Source of the DNA: Porphyromonas gulae DSM 15663
GTDB lineage: Bacteria > Bacteroidota > Bacteroidia > Bacteroidales > Porphyromonadaceae
Direction: 5' to 3'
Length of the DNA stretch: 64,000 nucleotides
Assembly: GCF_000378065.1 (NCBI RefSeq)
Contig: NZ_KB899155.1
Coordinates: 16,166-80,165, forward strand
Each line of letters starts with the position of its first letter. Position 1 is the first letter of the stretch. The translations under genes and the position numbers were made by a program. The notes under the pieces are model-generated. The model searched no databases and had not been told where the DNA came from. It saw nothing but the letters and a program-made list of their open reading frames with translations. Shown piece after piece: positions 51,015 to 61,159 of the stretch.

Positions 51015-52478
51015 ATGAAACTCGAACAATACCTCTCGGAGTTGCGCCCGATAGCTGTCATAGGAGATACCAAACAGGAGATCACGGATATTGCATCCGA
51101 TTCCCGCAAGGCTACCGTCGGCACGCTCTTTGTAGCCATTCGTGGCACACAGACAGATGGACATATCTACATACCTCAAGCCCTTACACAAGGCTGCCGA
51201 GTTTTTGTCGTGGAGGACCTTCCGGAAGAAAAGCCTGAAGGATGCTGCTTTATCCAGGTGTCCGATACGGCCGAAGTCTTAGCCTCATTGGCCTCGGCAC
51301 ACTACGGGCATCCATCGCGCCACCTGACTCTGGTGGGTGTGACAGGTACGAATGGTAAGACCACCGTAGCAACCCTGCTGCACAGACTCTTCCGAAAAAT
51401 GGGCTATAAAGTCGGTCTCGTGAGTACCGTCTGCAACTATGTGGATGACTTGTCCGAACCGACCACTCACACCACACCGGATCCATTGGCATTGAATGCT
51501 CTTTTCCGTCGAATGGTAGATGCAGGTTGCGAATATGCTTTTATGGAGGTCAGCTCTCATGCAGCGGCACAAAAGAGAATCGGTGCTCTTGACTTCGACG
51601 GCGGAATCTTCACGAATCTCACTCGTGACCATCTTGACTATCACGGTTCCGTACCGGAATATCTGCGAGCCAAAAAGAGTTTTTTCGATGGCCTCGGTGC
51701 TCAAGCTTTCGCTCTGATCAATGCCGATGATAAGAACGGCCTCGTAATGGCACAGAACACCCAAGCACGTGTGTGTACCTATGCACTCAAGAGCATGGCA
51801 AACTATCGAGCCAAGATAGTAGAAAGGCATATCGACGGCATGGATATGTACGTGGATGATAGAGAAGTCTTTGTCCGTCTGGTAGGGGATTTCAATGCCT
51901 ACAACCTACTATGCGTGTACGGCACCGCCTGCGAATTGGGACAGGACAAGGAAGAAGTGCTGCGTATCCTCTCCGAATTGACTTCCGTGGACGGCCGTTT
52001 CCAGGCATTCACCGCACAGGATGGCTATGTGGCCATCGTGGATTATGCACATACGCCGGATGCACTGATCAACGTATTGGACACCATACGACCATTGGCA
52101 AAATCGCACAAAGTGATCACAGTGGTAGGAGCAGGAGGCAATAGGGACAAAGGCAAGCGTCCGATGATGGCTAAGGAGGCAGCCCGCAGGAGCGAACGTC
52201 TGATCCTGACATCGGACAATCCGCGCGATGAAGAGCCTCAAGAGATAATCCAAGAAATGGCTGCCGGACTTTCGACAGAAGACAGGAAGAAAACGCTGCT
52301 CATTACCGATCGGGCGGAAGCCATCCGCACGGCCTGCATGCTGGCAGAGAAGGGTGACTTTGTTTTGATAGCTGGCAAAGGTCATGAAACTTATCAGGAA
52401 ATCAAGGGCATCAAACACCATTTCGACGATCGCGAAGTGGTCTGCGATGCCATGTCGAAAGATCGTATCGTTCAATAA
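51015..52478 (+). CDS. murE: UDP-MurNAc-tripeptide synthetase MurE
   Basis: 487 residues from the ATG at 51015 ([12 protein letters not shown]), preceded by AAGGA. The frame is open back to 50982 but that start lies inside ftsI. ATP loop [13 protein letters not shown] and [12 protein letters not shown] place it in the ligase family; DNPR is the signature usually associated with diaminopimelate rather than lysine addition. It adds the third residue to the peptide stem in the cytoplasm. Confidence 0.93.
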   Translation: MKLEQYLSELRPIAVIGDTKQEITDIASDSRKATVGTLFVAIRGTQTDGHIYIPQALTQGCRVFVVEDLPEEKPEGCCFIQVSDTAEVLASLASAHYGHPSRHLTLVGVTGTNGKTTVATLLHRLFRKMGYKVGLVSTVCNYVDDLSEPTTHTTPDPLALNALFRRMVDAGCEYAFMEVSSHAAAQKRIGALDFDGGIFTNLTRDHLDYHGSVPEYLRAKKSFFDGLGAQAFALINADDKNGLVMAQNTQARVCTYALKSMANYRAKIVERHIDGMDMYVDDREVFVRLVGDFNAYNLLCVYGTACELGQDKEEVLRILSELTSVDGRFQAFTAQDGYVAIVDYAHTPDALINVLDTIRPLAKSHKVITVVGAGGNRDKGKRPMMAKEAARRSERLILTSDNPRDEEPQEIIQEMAAGLSTEDRKKTLLITDRAEAIRTACMLAEKGDFVLIAGKGHETYQEIKGIKHHFDDREVVCDAMSKDRIVQ

Positions 52479-52492
52479 ACTCTATAGACATC

Positions 52493-53752
52493 ATGCTGTA
52501 TTATCTGTTTGACTATCTCGAAAAACTGCACCTCCCCGGAGCGCGACTGTTTCACTATGTATCGTTTCGGTCCGCGGTAGCCATTATCTTGGCATTATTG
52601 CTTGCCACCGTTATCGGCAACCGAATCATCGAAAAACTGCGAAAGGCACAGATAGGCGAGACTATCCGTGATCTGGGGTTGGAAGGCCAGCTCAGCAAGA
52701 AAGGAACGCCCACGATGGGAGGCCTGATCATTATCATCTCCATTCTGATCCCCACCCTATTGTTGGCTCGTCTTGATAATGTATATATCCTGCTTATGAT
52801 CGTCACCACCGTCCTGCTCGGCTCATTAGGCTTCTTGGATGACTATATCAAGGTTTTCCGCAAGAAGAAAGAGGGCTTGCACGGGCGTTACAAAATAATC
52901 GGACAGGTGGGACTGGGTTTCATCATCGGGATAGTACTGTATATGAATCCTGCCGTAGTGATAAAAGAAAACACCGAGGTGCTTCGGGACGGACAGGTGG
53001 AGCGAGTACACTACAATAAACAGGAAGTAAAATCGACCAAGACCACAATCCCCTTCGTCAAGAACAACAACTTCGACTATGCCGATTTACTTCCCTTCAA
53101 AGGCAAGACTAAAGTGGTATTCGGTTGGATTCTCTTCGTATGTGTTGCCGTGCTGGTAGTGACATTTATCTCCAACTGCGCCAATCTGACTGACGGGTTG
53201 GACGGATTGGCTACAGGCTCCTCCGCTATTATCGGAGTCGTACTGGCCATTTTTGCCTATGTCTCCTCCCACATCGAGATGGCATCATATCTGAATATCA
53301 TGTTTATCCCGGGTGCAGAGGAACTGACCATTTTTGCCTCTGCTTTCGTCGGTGCCACTATTGGCTTCTTGTGGTACAATGCTTATCCGGCACAGGTATT
53401 TATGGGAGACACGGGTAGTCTTACTTTGGGAGGGATCATCGCAGTTTTCGCTCTGATCATTCGCAAAGAGATGCTACTGCCGATTCTCTGCTTCGTGTTC
53501 ATCATAGAGGGCCTTTCCGTTATGATTCAGGTATTTTATTTCAAGCTGACGAAACGAAGGACTGGCGAAGGGAAACGCATTTTCAAGATGACCCCCCTGC
53601 ACCACCACTTCCAAAAGCAGGGCAATGCCGGTATAGATGCATGGCTACAGAAGCCTTTGCACGCGATTCCCGAATCGAAGATCACCGTTCGTTTTTGGCT
53701 CGTGGGGATCATCATGGCTGCAATTACTATAGCCACACTTAAGATGCGATAA
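52493..53752 (+). CDS. mraY: Phospho-MurNAc-pentapeptide translocase MraY
   Basis: 419 residues with about ten membrane helices. Motifs LGFLDDYIKVFRKKKEGL, NLTDGLDGLATGSS, FMGDTGSLTLGG and MTPLHHHFQKQG carry the catalytic aspartates and histidines. It transfers phospho-MurNAc-pentapeptide to undecaprenyl phosphate, making lipid I. A loop of about 60 residues (about 160-205) lies between helices, longer than in E. coli. It lies 14 bases after murE. Confidence 0.95.
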   Translation: MLYYLFDYLEKLHLPGARLFHYVSFRSAVAIILALLLATVIGNRIIEKLRKAQIGETIRDLGLEGQLSKKGTPTMGGLIIIISILIPTLLLARLDNVYILLMIVTTVLLGSLGFLDDYIKVFRKKKEGLHGRYKIIGQVGLGFIIGIVLYMNPAVVIKENTEVLRDGQVERVHYNKQEVKSTKTTIPFVKNNNFDYADLLPFKGKTKVVFGWILFVCVAVLVVTFISNCANLTDGLDGLATGSSAIIGVVLAIFAYVSSHIEMASYLNIMFIPGAEELTIFASAFVGATIGFLWYNAYPAQVFMGDTGSLTLGGIIAVFALIIRKEMLLPILCFVFIIEGLSVMIQVFYFKLTKRRTGEGKRIFKMTPLHHHFQKQGNAGIDAWLQKPLHAIPESKITVRFWLVGIIMAAITIATLKMR

Positions 53753-53779
53753 TAAATAAAAGAAAAACGAACTGGGAAG

Positions 53780-55132
53780 ATGGAGCAATTAAAATATGAT
53801 ATAGTCGTTCTCGGAGCAGGAGAAAGCGGAATAGGTGCTGCGCTTTTGGCACAGGCCAAAGGTCTGAGTGTATTTGTATCCGACTACGGAAAGATAGCCC
53901 CGAAATACAAGGAAGAGTTGGAGCGGTATGCCATACCTTACGAAGAGGGACAGCATACGGAGGAGATAATCCTCCAAGCGGGAGAACTCATCAAAAGCCC
54001 GGGCATCCCCGACACGGCACCGATTATCCGCCAAGCCCTTGCCAAAGGGATAGGAATCGTATCTGAAATAGAATTTGCCGGACGTTACACCGATGCTTTC
54101 ATGGTGTGCATCACTGGTAGCAATGGCAAGACAACGACCACAATGTGGTTGTACAACCTGCTTTGCAAAGCAGGTTTAGACGTCGGTTTGGCAGGCAATG
54201 TCGGTTTTAGTCTGGCCAGACAGGTGGCTTTCGACCCGCATCCTTATTATGTAATAGAGTTGAGCAGCTTTCAGCTGGACAATATGTACGACTTCAGGGC
54301 TAATGTGGCCATTCTGCTCAACATTACACCGGATCATTTAGATCGATACGATCACCGATTCGAACTTTATGCGGAAGCGAAAATGAGAATCACACAGAAC
54401 CAACAGCCCGAGGATTGCTTCATCTATTGGGAGGACGATGCTTTTATCAGCCAATGGGTGGCGGAACATCATCCTACTGCTCGCTGTATGCCGTTTGCCA
54501 TGGAAGCTCGAACAGAAAATACGACTGCTTGGATCAATGAAAAGAACGAATTGGTTGTCATGAATCTTAACTCACCTTTTGTTATGGACGAGGAACTTCT
54601 GGCTCTGTCCGGCATGCATAACAGACACAATGCTATGGCAACGGCCATTGCAGCCAAGGCTATGGATATTAAGAATGAAGATATCCGAGAAGCCTTACAG
54701 GACTTCAAAAACGTACCACATCGACTGGAAAAGATTGCACGCGTCAAAGGTGTCGATTACATCAACGACTCCAAGGCGACGAACGTCAATTCCACCTGGT
54801 ATGCTCTGGAGAGTATCAAAACCAAAGTAATCCTCATTATGGGAGGCACGGACAAAGGGAACGACTACACAGATATAGAAGATCTGGTACTATCCAAGGT
54901 AGACGGCCTTATCTTCCTCGGAGTAGACAACGAGAAGCTACATAAGTTCTTCGATGGCAAGATCAGGCGAATTGCGGATGCACGTTCAATGCACGAAGCT
55001 GTTTCGCTTGCATACAAGATGGCATCCAAAGGAGATACGGTACTTCTTTCCCCTGCCTGTGCAAGCTTCGATCTTTTCCGGAACTATGAGGATCGCGGGG
55101 ATCAGTTTCGGAAAGAGGTATTGAATCTATGA
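53780..55132 (+). CDS. murD: UDP-MurNAc-L-alanine:D-glutamate ligase MurD
   Basis: 450 residues. Rossmann-like N-terminus (VVLGAGESGIGAALLA), ATP loop ITGSNGKTTTTMWLY, HRLEKIARVKGVDYINDSKATN and a C-terminal LSPACASFDLFRNYEDRGDQF, the MurD end motif. It adds D-glutamate to UDP-MurNAc-L-Ala in the cytoplasm. It lies between mraY and ftsW on the same transcript, so synthesis and division are coordinated. Confidence 0.95.
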   Translation: MEQLKYDIVVLGAGESGIGAALLAQAKGLSVFVSDYGKIAPKYKEELERYAIPYEEGQHTEEIILQAGELIKSPGIPDTAPIIRQALAKGIGIVSEIEFAGRYTDAFMVCITGSNGKTTTTMWLYNLLCKAGLDVGLAGNVGFSLARQVAFDPHPYYVIELSSFQLDNMYDFRANVAILLNITPDHLDRYDHRFELYAEAKMRITQNQQPEDCFIYWEDDAFISQWVAEHHPTARCMPFAMEARTENTTAWINEKNELVVMNLNSPFVMDEELLALSGMHNRHNAMATAIAAKAMDIKNEDIREALQDFKNVPHRLEKIARVKGVDYINDSKATNVNSTWYALESIKTKVILIMGGTDKGNDYTDIEDLVLSKVDGLIFLGVDNEKLHKFFDGKIRRIADARSMHEAVSLAYKMASKGDTVLLSPACASFDLFRNYEDRGDQFRKEVLNL

Positions 55133-55144
55133 GATATTAGGAAA

Positions 55145-56395
55145 ATGGCTTGGAAAAAATTGTTTCAGGGAGATAAGACCCTTTGGGTCGTTTTCTTCTT
55201 TCTCGTTGTCATTTCCTTGGTAGAAGTCTATAGTGCATCCAGCACTTTGGCATATCAGGGGCGAATGATGTCGCCCATACTGAAGCATGGGGCATTCATC
55301 ATCATGTCCATTGTAACAGTTGTCTTAGTATCCCGATTGAACTCCACGACCTTGAAGTTCTTGGGAGGGGGACTATACCTTCTATCCTTGGTATTATTGA
55401 TCATTGCAGTATTCAATGGAACGAGCATAAACGGAGCTTCGCGTTGGATCCCCCTGCCATTCGGCCTTACATTCCAACCCTCAGAGCTGATGAAGATAGC
55501 TCTGGTCATGATCGCCGCTATCATCTATACATTGCTCGGACACCTGTCTGCCAAGAAAAGATTTGTCTGGTTCTCGATACTTACGGCAATCCCGATCCTT
55601 ATCATTGCCAAAGACAATCTATCCACAGCCATGCTCATTGCAGCCTTCTTTTTCTTTATTTCCTGGATCGGAGGTGCTCCCGGCAAGAATCTCTTCTGGC
55701 TATTCATCGGGGGAGTAGCCTTTGCCATTCTGGCATATATCCTATTGCTTACGCTACCGTCGCAAACACTGAGCAAACTATCCAATCGTGCTCCCACTTG
55801 GAAAAACCGTATCGTAAGTGATCCGGCGCTAAAAGATTTAAGCCCTGAACAGCGAGATTCGATGATGTACGTCATTACGGATGACAACTTTCAGGAATCA
55901 CATGCGAAGATTGCTATCGCTCGTGGAGGGCTGTTCGGAGTAATGCCGGGGAACAGTATCGAGAGAGATATATTGCCACAGGCTTTCTCGGATTATATCT
56001 ATGCCATTATCATCGAAGAGATGGGCTTCATTGTTGGGGGGATACTGATCCCACTGGCTTATTTCGTCTTATTTTTCCGATTGGCACAGTTAGCCCAAAG
56101 GGCAGTCAGCCGCTACGAGGGAATGCTCCTGATGGGGTTCGGGCTGCTGTATCTATTGCAAGCAATGTTCAATTTCATCGTAGCATCGGGAATTATCGTC
56201 ACGGGGCAGACTCTCCCGCTCATTAGTAAGGGAGGGACATCGTACCTGATTACGAGTTTGGCTTTCGGGATCATGATGAGTATCTCGCGACGGACAACGC
56301 TAAACAAAGAAGAGGAAGAGACTACCGAAGCAGTAGCGATCGAAGCAGAAGTATCCGACGATGAACCACAAGAAATAAATATATTGGACGCATGA
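55145..56395 (+). CDS. ftsW: FtsW, SEDS-family division glycosyltransferase
   Basis: 416 residues with about ten membrane helices. Motifs NGASRWIPLPFGLTFQPSEL, DNLSTAM and the C-terminal QTLPLISKGGTSYL identify a SEDS protein, here FtsW by its place next to murG and ftsI. It polymerises lipid II at the septum with FtsI. The acidic C-terminal tail (EEEETTEAVAIEAEVSDDEPQEI) is cytoplasmic. It overlaps murG by 4 bases. Confidence 0.93.
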   Translation: MAWKKLFQGDKTLWVVFFFLVVISLVEVYSASSTLAYQGRMMSPILKHGAFIIMSIVTVVLVSRLNSTTLKFLGGGLYLLSLVLLIIAVFNGTSINGASRWIPLPFGLTFQPSELMKIALVMIAAIIYTLLGHLSAKKRFVWFSILTAIPILIIAKDNLSTAMLIAAFFFFISWIGGAPGKNLFWLFIGGVAFAILAYILLLTLPSQTLSKLSNRAPTWKNRIVSDPALKDLSPEQRDSMMYVITDDNFQESHAKIAIARGGLFGVMPGNSIERDILPQAFSDYIYAIIIEEMGFIVGGILIPLAYFVLFFRLAQLAQRAVSRYEGMLLMGFGLLYLLQAMFNFIVASGIIVTGQTLPLISKGGTSYLITSLAFGIMMSISRRTTLNKEEEETTEAVAIEAEVSDDEPQEINILDA

Positions 56396-57534
56396 ATAAC
56401 GAAAAGTCAAACGCCAAACTGCGTTTTATCATAAGTGGAGGGGGGACAGGAGGACATATTTTCCCCGCCATATCCATTGCGGATGCCCTCCGTCGCCGAT
56501 ATCCCGAATGTGACATCTTATTTGTCGGTGCTGACGGACGAATGGAAATGGAGCGCGTACCACGATCCGGCTACGAAATCGTAGGCCTACCCATCAAGGG
56601 ACTAAACAGGAAAAATGTATTGTCGAATTTCAAGGTAGCCACTGCCGTTTTCCGAAGCCTGAGACTGGCCGGTAAGACTATAAAGAACTTTCGCCCCGAT
56701 GTTGTGATCGGCGTAGGTGGTTATGCCAGCGGTCCCACTCTGCGCAGAGCACACTCCTTCGGTATCCCTACCCTTATCCAGGAACAAAACAGCTATGCCG
56801 GTATAACGAATAAGCTCTTGAGCCGAGGAGCACATAAAATCTGTGTAGCCTATCCCGAAATGGACAGATTTTTTCCTGCTGAAAAAATCGTTTTTACGGG
56901 CAATCCGATTCGCCCGGAAATAGAGTTCGGCCGTCCCGACCGATCCGAAGCTCTCCACTTTTTCGGACTCGAACAGTCCGAATCGCCTGTCGTCTTAGTG
57001 GTCGGAGGGAGCTTGGGAGCTCTCACCATTAACAAAAGCATCACAGAGAAGTTAGGGCAATGGGCCGAAAGCGGTGTACGCCTTATATGGCAAACGGGCA
57101 AGAACTACATCGAAACGGCCAGAAACGCAGTAGAGAATCATCCCGGGCTTAAATGCTATGTCAATGATTTTATCACCCGAATGGACTATGCTTATCGTGC
57201 CGCCGATCTGGTTGTATCACGCGCCGGAGCATGCTCCATATCGGAGCTTTGCCTGCTGGGGAAACCCGCCATACTGGTTCCTTCGCCCAATGTGGCTGAA
57301 GATCATCAAACGAAGAATGCTTTAGCTCTCTCTACTCGCGCTGCTGCTGTTCTAATTCCGGACGCGAAAGCTGTGGAATTACTGACCGATACAGCTTTGT
57401 CTCTGGTTCGCAATCCGACAGAACTGAGTTCTCTGAGCGAACAGATCCGAAAACTGGCCAAACCGCAGGCGGCAGATCGAATTGTGGACGAAATAGCAAG
57501 AATAGTGGAATCAGAGAAAAGTGCAAAACAATGA
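56392..57534 (+). CDS. murG: MurG N-acetylglucosaminyltransferase
   Basis: 380 residues. The N-terminal glycine loop GGGTGGHIFPAISIADAL, GVGGYASGPTLR and the donor-site segment VVSRAGACSISELCLLGKPAILVPSPN are diagnostic. It adds GlcNAc from UDP-GlcNAc to lipid I at the inner membrane, giving lipid II. It overlaps both ftsW (4 bases) and murC (4 bases), a sign of translational coupling. Confidence 0.95.
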   Translation: MNNEKSNAKLRFIISGGGTGGHIFPAISIADALRRRYPECDILFVGADGRMEMERVPRSGYEIVGLPIKGLNRKNVLSNFKVATAVFRSLRLAGKTIKNFRPDVVIGVGGYASGPTLRRAHSFGIPTLIQEQNSYAGITNKLLSRGAHKICVAYPEMDRFFPAEKIVFTGNPIRPEIEFGRPDRSEALHFFGLEQSESPVVLVVGGSLGALTINKSITEKLGQWAESGVRLIWQTGKNYIETARNAVENHPGLKCYVNDFITRMDYAYRAADLVVSRAGACSISELCLLGKPAILVPSPNVAEDHQTKNALALSTRAAAVLIPDAKAVELLTDTALSLVRNPTELSSLSEQIRKLAKPQAADRIVDEIARIVESEKSAKQ

Positions 57535-58901
57535 AAAGAGTGTATTTCATTGGGATCGGAGGGATCGGCATGAGTGCTATTGCTCGCTACTTCCATGCAA
57601 AAGGATTCGAAGTGTGCGGGTATGATCTGACACCGAGTCCCATTACTGACCAATTGATCAAAGAAGGAATAGGAGTTCACTTCAGCGATGACCTGAATTT
57701 GATTCCGACGGCGTTTTTCTCTCCGGCCGATTCGTTGATCGTTTATACTCCTGCCGTACCTGCCGATCACGCGGAACTAACCTACTTCAGATCCAATGGT
57801 TACCGCGTAATGAAGCGTGCTGAAATCCTCGGAGAGATAACCCTGATGGAACGTGCACTCTGTGTCGCCGGGACACACGGAAAGACTACGACCTCTACCT
57901 TACTGGCACATTTGCTGAGATACAGCCATGTGGATTGCAACGCCTTCCTCGGAGGCATCTCCAATAATTATCAATCAAACTTATTGCTTTCGGACAAAAG
58001 TGATTTGGTAGTCGTCGAAGCGGACGAATTCGATCGTTCATTCCACCATCTGAAGCCTTTTATGGCTATCATCACATCTGCTGATCCAGATCATTTGGAT
58101 ATATACGGTACGGCTGAGAATTATCGCGACAGCTTCGAACATTTCACCTCTCTAATTCAATCCGGCGGAGTACTGCTGCTTAAATACGGTGCACCGGTCA
58201 ATCCTCGGCTGGGAAGCGACGTCAGACTGTTTACATATTCATCCGATGATCGGCAGGCTGATTATTACGCTTCCGACATCACGATCAGGGATAGTCGCCT
58301 CTTTTTTACTTGGTATTATCCGGGTGGACGGCTCAGAGAGATAGAACTCGGCGTACCCATACGCATCAATGTAGAGAATGCCGTAGCAGCTATGGCTATC
58401 GCACATCTTAACGGCGTCACCTTGGAAGAGCTTCGAAGTGGCATCGCATCTTTCAAAGGCTCTCATCGTCGCTTCGAAAAAGTCTTGGACACAGACCGTG
58501 TAGTCCTGATCGATGATTATGCACACCATCCCGTAGAATTGGATGCTGCTATTCGCTCCGTACGCGAGCTATACTCCGACCGACGTATCATGGGGATCTT
58601 CCAACCACATCTTTATAGTCGCACAGCAGACTTTTATCAGGATTTTGCGAAGAGCCTTTCGATGTTGGACAAGGTCGTTTTGCTGGATATTTATCCCGCG
58701 CGGGAGCTTCCTATGCCCGGTGTAACCAGCCGTTTGATTTTGGATCTGATCGACAATCCGAATAAAACACTGGTGAGCAAAAACGAACTGCTCGATTATC
58801 TACACAACGACGAGATACCTGATGTCGTATTGATACTCGGAGCCGGCGATATCGATCGTTTAGTGATTCCGGTCAAACAATATCTTCAAACTCTATGCTG
58901 A
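57531..58901 (+). CDS. murC: UDP-MurNAc:L-alanine ligase MurC
   Basis: 456 residues. VYFIGIGGIGMSAIARYF at the N-terminus, ATP loop AGTHGKTTTSTLLA, EADEFDRSF, DDYAHHPVELDAAIRSVR and GIFQPHLYSRTADF match MurC. It makes the first amino-acid addition to UDP-MurNAc. Mpl is an alternative in the same family but the position in the cluster favours MurC. It overlaps ftsQ by 7 bases. Confidence 0.94.
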   Translation: MKRVYFIGIGGIGMSAIARYFHAKGFEVCGYDLTPSPITDQLIKEGIGVHFSDDLNLIPTAFFSPADSLIVYTPAVPADHAELTYFRSNGYRVMKRAEILGEITLMERALCVAGTHGKTTTSTLLAHLLRYSHVDCNAFLGGISNNYQSNLLLSDKSDLVVVEADEFDRSFHHLKPFMAIITSADPDHLDIYGTAENYRDSFEHFTSLIQSGGVLLLKYGAPVNPRLGSDVRLFTYSSDDRQADYYASDITIRDSRLFFTWYYPGGRLREIELGVPIRINVENAVAAMAIAHLNGVTLEELRSGIASFKGSHRRFEKVLDTDRVVLIDDYAHHPVELDAAIRSVRELYSDRRIMGIFQPHLYSRTADFYQDFAKSLSMLDKVVLLDIYPARELPMPGVTSRLILDLIDNPNKTLVSKNELLDYLHNDEIPDVVLILGAGDIDRLVIPVKQYLQTLC

Positions 58902-59671
58902 AGAAGGTACTTTATATACTGGGCTTTTTCCTCGTACTCGCCTATCTTGTTGCAGCCATCGTTTACTTTTCGGATTATCCCGACGGTACACGCTGCTCAG
59001 GCTTGGAGGTCCGTGTCGAGGGCAAAACGAAGCATGCATTCATGCAAAAAAACGATGTGGAACGGGATTTGAAACGTCTTGGATTCACGCCCTATGGCAA
59101 ACAGCTCGATTCTATCGACCTACACAGCATGGAAAGGAAGCTTCGTGCCAACTCACTTTTCCATGGAGCAGAACTATACGCCTCCCCGTCCGGTCAGTTG
59201 TATCTGACCGTGGAGCAGAAAGATCCGCTCTTTATGGTAGTTAGGTCTGATACCTCTTTCTATGTATCCACCGACAGGAGTGTGATCGTTCCGAACCTGC
59301 AGTATGCAGCCCCTGTCCTGATGGCCTCAGGGCATATATCCACATCCTTAGCCACCGGCCCCCTCTTCGATCTCATTGCATTTATTAGCGATGATCCGTT
59401 TTGGTCAAACTTTTTTGCTCAGGTTTATGTCCCTGATGACGGGCAGATTATACTCGTTCCCCGTATGGGTAAAACTGAAATAGTAATAGGTAGCACACCG
59501 AATTGGGCAGAAAAATTATCGAACCTACGCCTTTTTTTGGACAAAGCCATCCCAAAATATGGATGGGACACGTTTAAAACATTAAATTTGGAGTTTAAAG
59601 ATCAGGTGGTCGCCACTCCTTTTCCCTCTTCCCCTCTTTACCCTGCAGCTGCCCGTGTGCAAGTGCAGTAG
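58895..59671 (+). CDS. ftsQ: Cell division protein FtsQ
   Basis: 258 residues with one N-terminal membrane helix (about 4-26) and a periplasmic part: a POTRA-like segment (about 37-110, with IDLHSMERKLRANSLFHGAELY) and a following domain ending FKTLNLEFKDQVVATPF. It fits FtsQ/DivIB in topology, size and position before ftsA. Sequence conservation in the family is low, so the call rests on context. Confidence 0.82.
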   Translation: MLKKVLYILGFFLVLAYLVAAIVYFSDYPDGTRCSGLEVRVEGKTKHAFMQKNDVERDLKRLGFTPYGKQLDSIDLHSMERKLRANSLFHGAELYASPSGQLYLTVEQKDPLFMVVRSDTSFYVSTDRSVIVPNLQYAAPVLMASGHISTSLATGPLFDLIAFISDDPFWSNFFAQVYVPDDGQIILVPRMGKTEIVIGSTPNWAEKLSNLRLFLDKAIPKYGWDTFKTLNLEFKDQVVATPFPSSPLYPAAARVQVQ

Positions 59672-59717
59672 AGAAGATAGAGTTTTTTCTTGCGAGTAGC
59701 TACCTTCACCACATAGT

Positions 59718-61157
59718 ATGAGCAGTATGAACACAATCTATGCAGTCATTGACTTGGGCAGTTGGTACATCCGAGGTATGGTGGCTCGCAAAACGGAAGA
59801 TGGACGTGTTTCTCCGATTTCTTTTTATGAGGAACCGGCCAATAATTGCATCCGCCACGGATGCATACACAATATCGACGAAGCAGCAGCCATTATCCGA
59901 CGCATCGTCAGCCAGCTAAATGAGCGACTTGAAGACAACACCCATATTACATCGCTATATGTCGGTGTAGGAGGGCAGTCGATCGCCTCGCAAGAGTATA
60001 TCGTTCGCAAAGCCATGGCTCCCGAAGGAGAGGTCATTCGCACCGAGCATATCGAATCCCTCTGGGCTGAAATGCGAGGAGCCTCTTTCCCCGATAAGGA
60101 AGTTTTGGATGTGACCGATCCGCTCTTTTATGTGGACGGGAAACAAGAGATACAGGCCAAAGGAGTATTTTGCCATCAGCTTGAAGCCCGCTTCCAATTG
60201 ATCACTGCTCGCCGTTCGGTAAAGCAGAATATCCGCATCGCCATAGAAGAACGTCTGGGATTGCGCTTAGCCGGCATCCTCGTCACTCCTCTTTGTGAAG
60301 CGCAGGTCTTGCTCTCGGATGATGAGCTGACATTGGGATGCTGCTACGTCAATATAGGTGCCGGCTGTACATCTGTATCCATCTATAAAAACAGGCTACT
60401 GGCTATGCTTCGCGTACTTCCGATGGGAGGTTATAACGTCACAAGGGACCTGACCAGCCTCCGACTGACAGAACAAGAGGCGGAAAACATAAAGATCAAC
60501 AACGTGTCGATGATCAACGACAATAAGTCCAACGGATCATTCCGCATGACCTTTGCCGACAAATTCTCCGAAAGGGAGTTCCGCTCCTCCGAAGTCAATC
60601 GCTTGGCCAAGGCTCGCATGGACGAAATCACAGCCAACTACCTCAATATCCTACGCCTCTCAGGCCTCCTTGAAGATATCGGTGCCGGCATTATCCTCAA
60701 TGGAGGTGGTGCCAAGATCAACAAATATATGGCTGCCATGAAGAAGATACTCGGAGAGGTCACTCCGGCCAAAATTCGAATGGATCGCATCGACACAGAA
60801 AATGCTATTTCTTTTATCGAAGGGCATATCTCTACCATCGGTTTGGCATATAAGGCCACCCAAGCCTGCACAGATTATATCACGACCAATTTGGGTGAAC
60901 TGGTAAGCCAGATAGAGACCAAAGAAGAAACACCGGCCAACGACACCGTACAAGATCTATTCGCACAAGACCGGCAAATAGAGAGAAAGGAAAACGAACA
61001 GAGGGGCAATACTGACCGACAACGTGAAGACTCCCCCAAACAGACCGTCAAAAAGAAAGAAAAGACCGGGCCTTCATTTGGAGACAAGCTCAAGGGAGCT
61101 TTCATAAAGTTTGGCTCCTTGTTCGACGAAGATACTAATCAAGATAATAACAGATAG
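59718..61157 (+). CDS. ftsA: Cell division protein FtsA
   Basis: 479 residues. Actin-fold ATPase motifs YAVIDLGSWYIRGMV, GCCYVNIGAGCTSVSIY and GIILNGGGAKINKYM, with an SHS2/1C-like insertion. A charged linker (about 405-450) precedes an amphipathic helix (FGDKLKGAFIKFGSLF) that should tether it to the membrane. It anchors FtsZ at the division site. An ATG at 59727 is an alternative start. The stop is 2 bases before ftsZ. Confidence 0.93.
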   Translation: MSSMNTIYAVIDLGSWYIRGMVARKTEDGRVSPISFYEEPANNCIRHGCIHNIDEAAAIIRRIVSQLNERLEDNTHITSLYVGVGGQSIASQEYIVRKAMAPEGEVIRTEHIESLWAEMRGASFPDKEVLDVTDPLFYVDGKQEIQAKGVFCHQLEARFQLITARRSVKQNIRIAIEERLGLRLAGILVTPLCEAQVLLSDDELTLGCCYVNIGAGCTSVSIYKNRLLAMLRVLPMGGYNVTRDLTSLRLTEQEAENIKINNVSMINDNKSNGSFRMTFADKFSEREFRSSEVNRLAKARMDEITANYLNILRLSGLLEDIGAGIILNGGGAKINKYMAAMKKILGEVTPAKIRMDRIDTENAISFIEGHISTIGLAYKATQACTDYITTNLGELVSQIETKEETPANDTVQDLFAQDRQIERKENEQRGNTDRQREDSPKQTVKKKEKTGPSFGDKLKGAFIKFGSLFDEDTNQDNNR

Positions 61158-61159
61158 AT

